Below are positions 39,847 through 40,294 of a DNA stretch of 40,294 nucleotides, in pieces. This stretch comes from RGIG5612 sp964528825 (GTDB taxonomy: Bacteria > Bacillota > Clostridia > Lachnospirales > Lachnospiraceae), in contig CAZGVB010000013.1 of NCBI GenBank assembly GCA_964528825.1, forward strand, positions 1 through 40,294, written 5' to 3'. How positions within the stretch are numbered: position 1 is the stretch's first letter; each line of letters starts with the position of its first letter. The position numbers and the translations under genes were made by a program. The notes beneath the pieces are model-generated. The model worked only from the letters and a program-made list of their open reading frames with translations. It had not been told where the DNA came from and did not search any database.

Positions 39847-40294
39847 AAGCTTACCTCCTGATTCTTCTTATTGCGTAAAAGATGGTTCATACCCTTTGTA
39901 GTCTTGCAGATGATGCCGTCGCACAATATAAGCAGGGCAGGCAGCACCAGCAATACCAGCAGCATACTGATGATCGCGCCTCTGGCCATCAGCATACACA
40001 TGGAGCCCACGATATCAATGTTGGAATATACAGCCACGCCGAAGGTGGCGACGAACAGACCGAATCCGCTGACGATAATAGACGGGGCAGATGTCCGTAA
40101 GGCTGTATATACAGCACTCTTTTTATCGCAGCCGCCAAGCCGCTCAGCCTTGTATCTTGTGGTCATCAAGATAGCGTAATCTACCGTGGCGCCAAGCTGT
40201 ATGGTGCTGATGCAGATCGGAGCGATAAACGGCAGGGACTGGCCTAAATAATGCGGCAGGCCCAGATTGATGAATACCGCCAGCTCGATGACTG
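39843..40294 (-). CDS. MMPL-family RND transporter (partial, N-terminus off window)
   Basis: The C-terminal 150 residues of an MMPL (RND superfamily) transporter. Visible are several membrane helices and the signature GATVDYAILMTTRYKAE, whose Asp-Tyr pair in the helix is typical of the proton pathway of this family. It ends in a basic tail (CKTTKGMNHLLRNKK). Exports lipids or other hydrophobic compounds in known members; the substrate here is unknown. Translationally coupled to the heptad-repeat protein. Confidence 0.9.
   Translation of the reverse strand, partial: VIELAVFINLGLPHYLGQSLPFIAPICISTIQLGATVDYAILMTTRYKAERLGGCDKKSAVYTALRTSAPSIIVSGFGLFVATFGVAVYSNIDIVGSMCMLMARGAIISMLLVLLVLPALLILCDGIICKTTKGMNHLLRNKKNQEVSL

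Overview
The window looks like chromosomal draft sequence from a monoderm anaerobe of the Clostridia, most likely the Lachnospiraceae. The pointers are family-level resemblance, not a search: an HtpG with a CIRCE operator, a small protein resembling DUF5721, a Gram-positive type IV pilus (T4P) locus without a secretin, several membrane-bound GGDEF/EAL proteins, an MMPL/heptad-repeat exporter pair and purine-rich ribosome binding sites. Three runs of exactly 100 N are scaffold gaps. Two of them lie inside or beside tandem repeats, and the third cuts the major pilin gene.

Layout. 1-3436 (minus): an Mrp-type ATPase (3' end off the window) and htpG with promoter and CIRCE, then a DUF5721-like gene. 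3675-3747: tRNA-Thr(CGT). 4049-5516 (plus): a higBA-type toxin-antitoxin locus with a good promoter and a palindromic operator; the toxin frame is broken in an A-run. 5545-10522 (minus): a queuosine-precursor operon queD-queE-folE-queC-queF, followed by a ZIP metal transporter and a YhhN protein. It is preceded by a strong promoter and a structured leader with a terminator and a possible antiterminator, a good candidate for a preQ1-type riboswitch. 10523-12060: about 1.5 kb without genes, holding dispersed repeats, orphan hairpins, a 125-bp-spaced direct duplication and paired palindromes. 12061-14349 (plus): an Hpt protein and a membrane GGDEF(degenerate)-EAL protein. 14696-17040 (minus): two membrane GGDEF proteins. 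17214-34474 (minus): a type IV pilus locus pilB-pilT-pilC-pilA-pilD-pilM-pilN-pilO, then a giant prepilin-like protein of about 2400 residues and three small pilin-like proteins. 34626-37434 (minus): an exported multi-pass protein of unknown function and a flavodoxin-fold oxidoreductase. 37891-40294 (minus): an xxxLxxG heptad-repeat exported protein and an MMPL transporter (5' end off the window).

How it fits together. PilB/PilT drive extension and retraction, PilC and PilM/N/O form the inner platform, PilD processes prepilins, and PilA is the main subunit. The giant prepilin with GLUG-type beta repeats plus three minor-pilin-like genes looks like a tip complex carrying an adhesin. The neighbouring c-di-GMP synthases and phosphodiesterase are plausible regulators; that link rests on position only.

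The most unusual structural signal is that many gene ends and gaps carry locally unique, decayed tandem repeats (9, 13, 16, 18, 20, 29, 30 and 36 bp units). Several of them include the last codons and stop codon of the upstream gene. The other leading observations are the giant pilin-adhesin, the queD leader RNA, and a promoter followed by a terminator in front of pilB.
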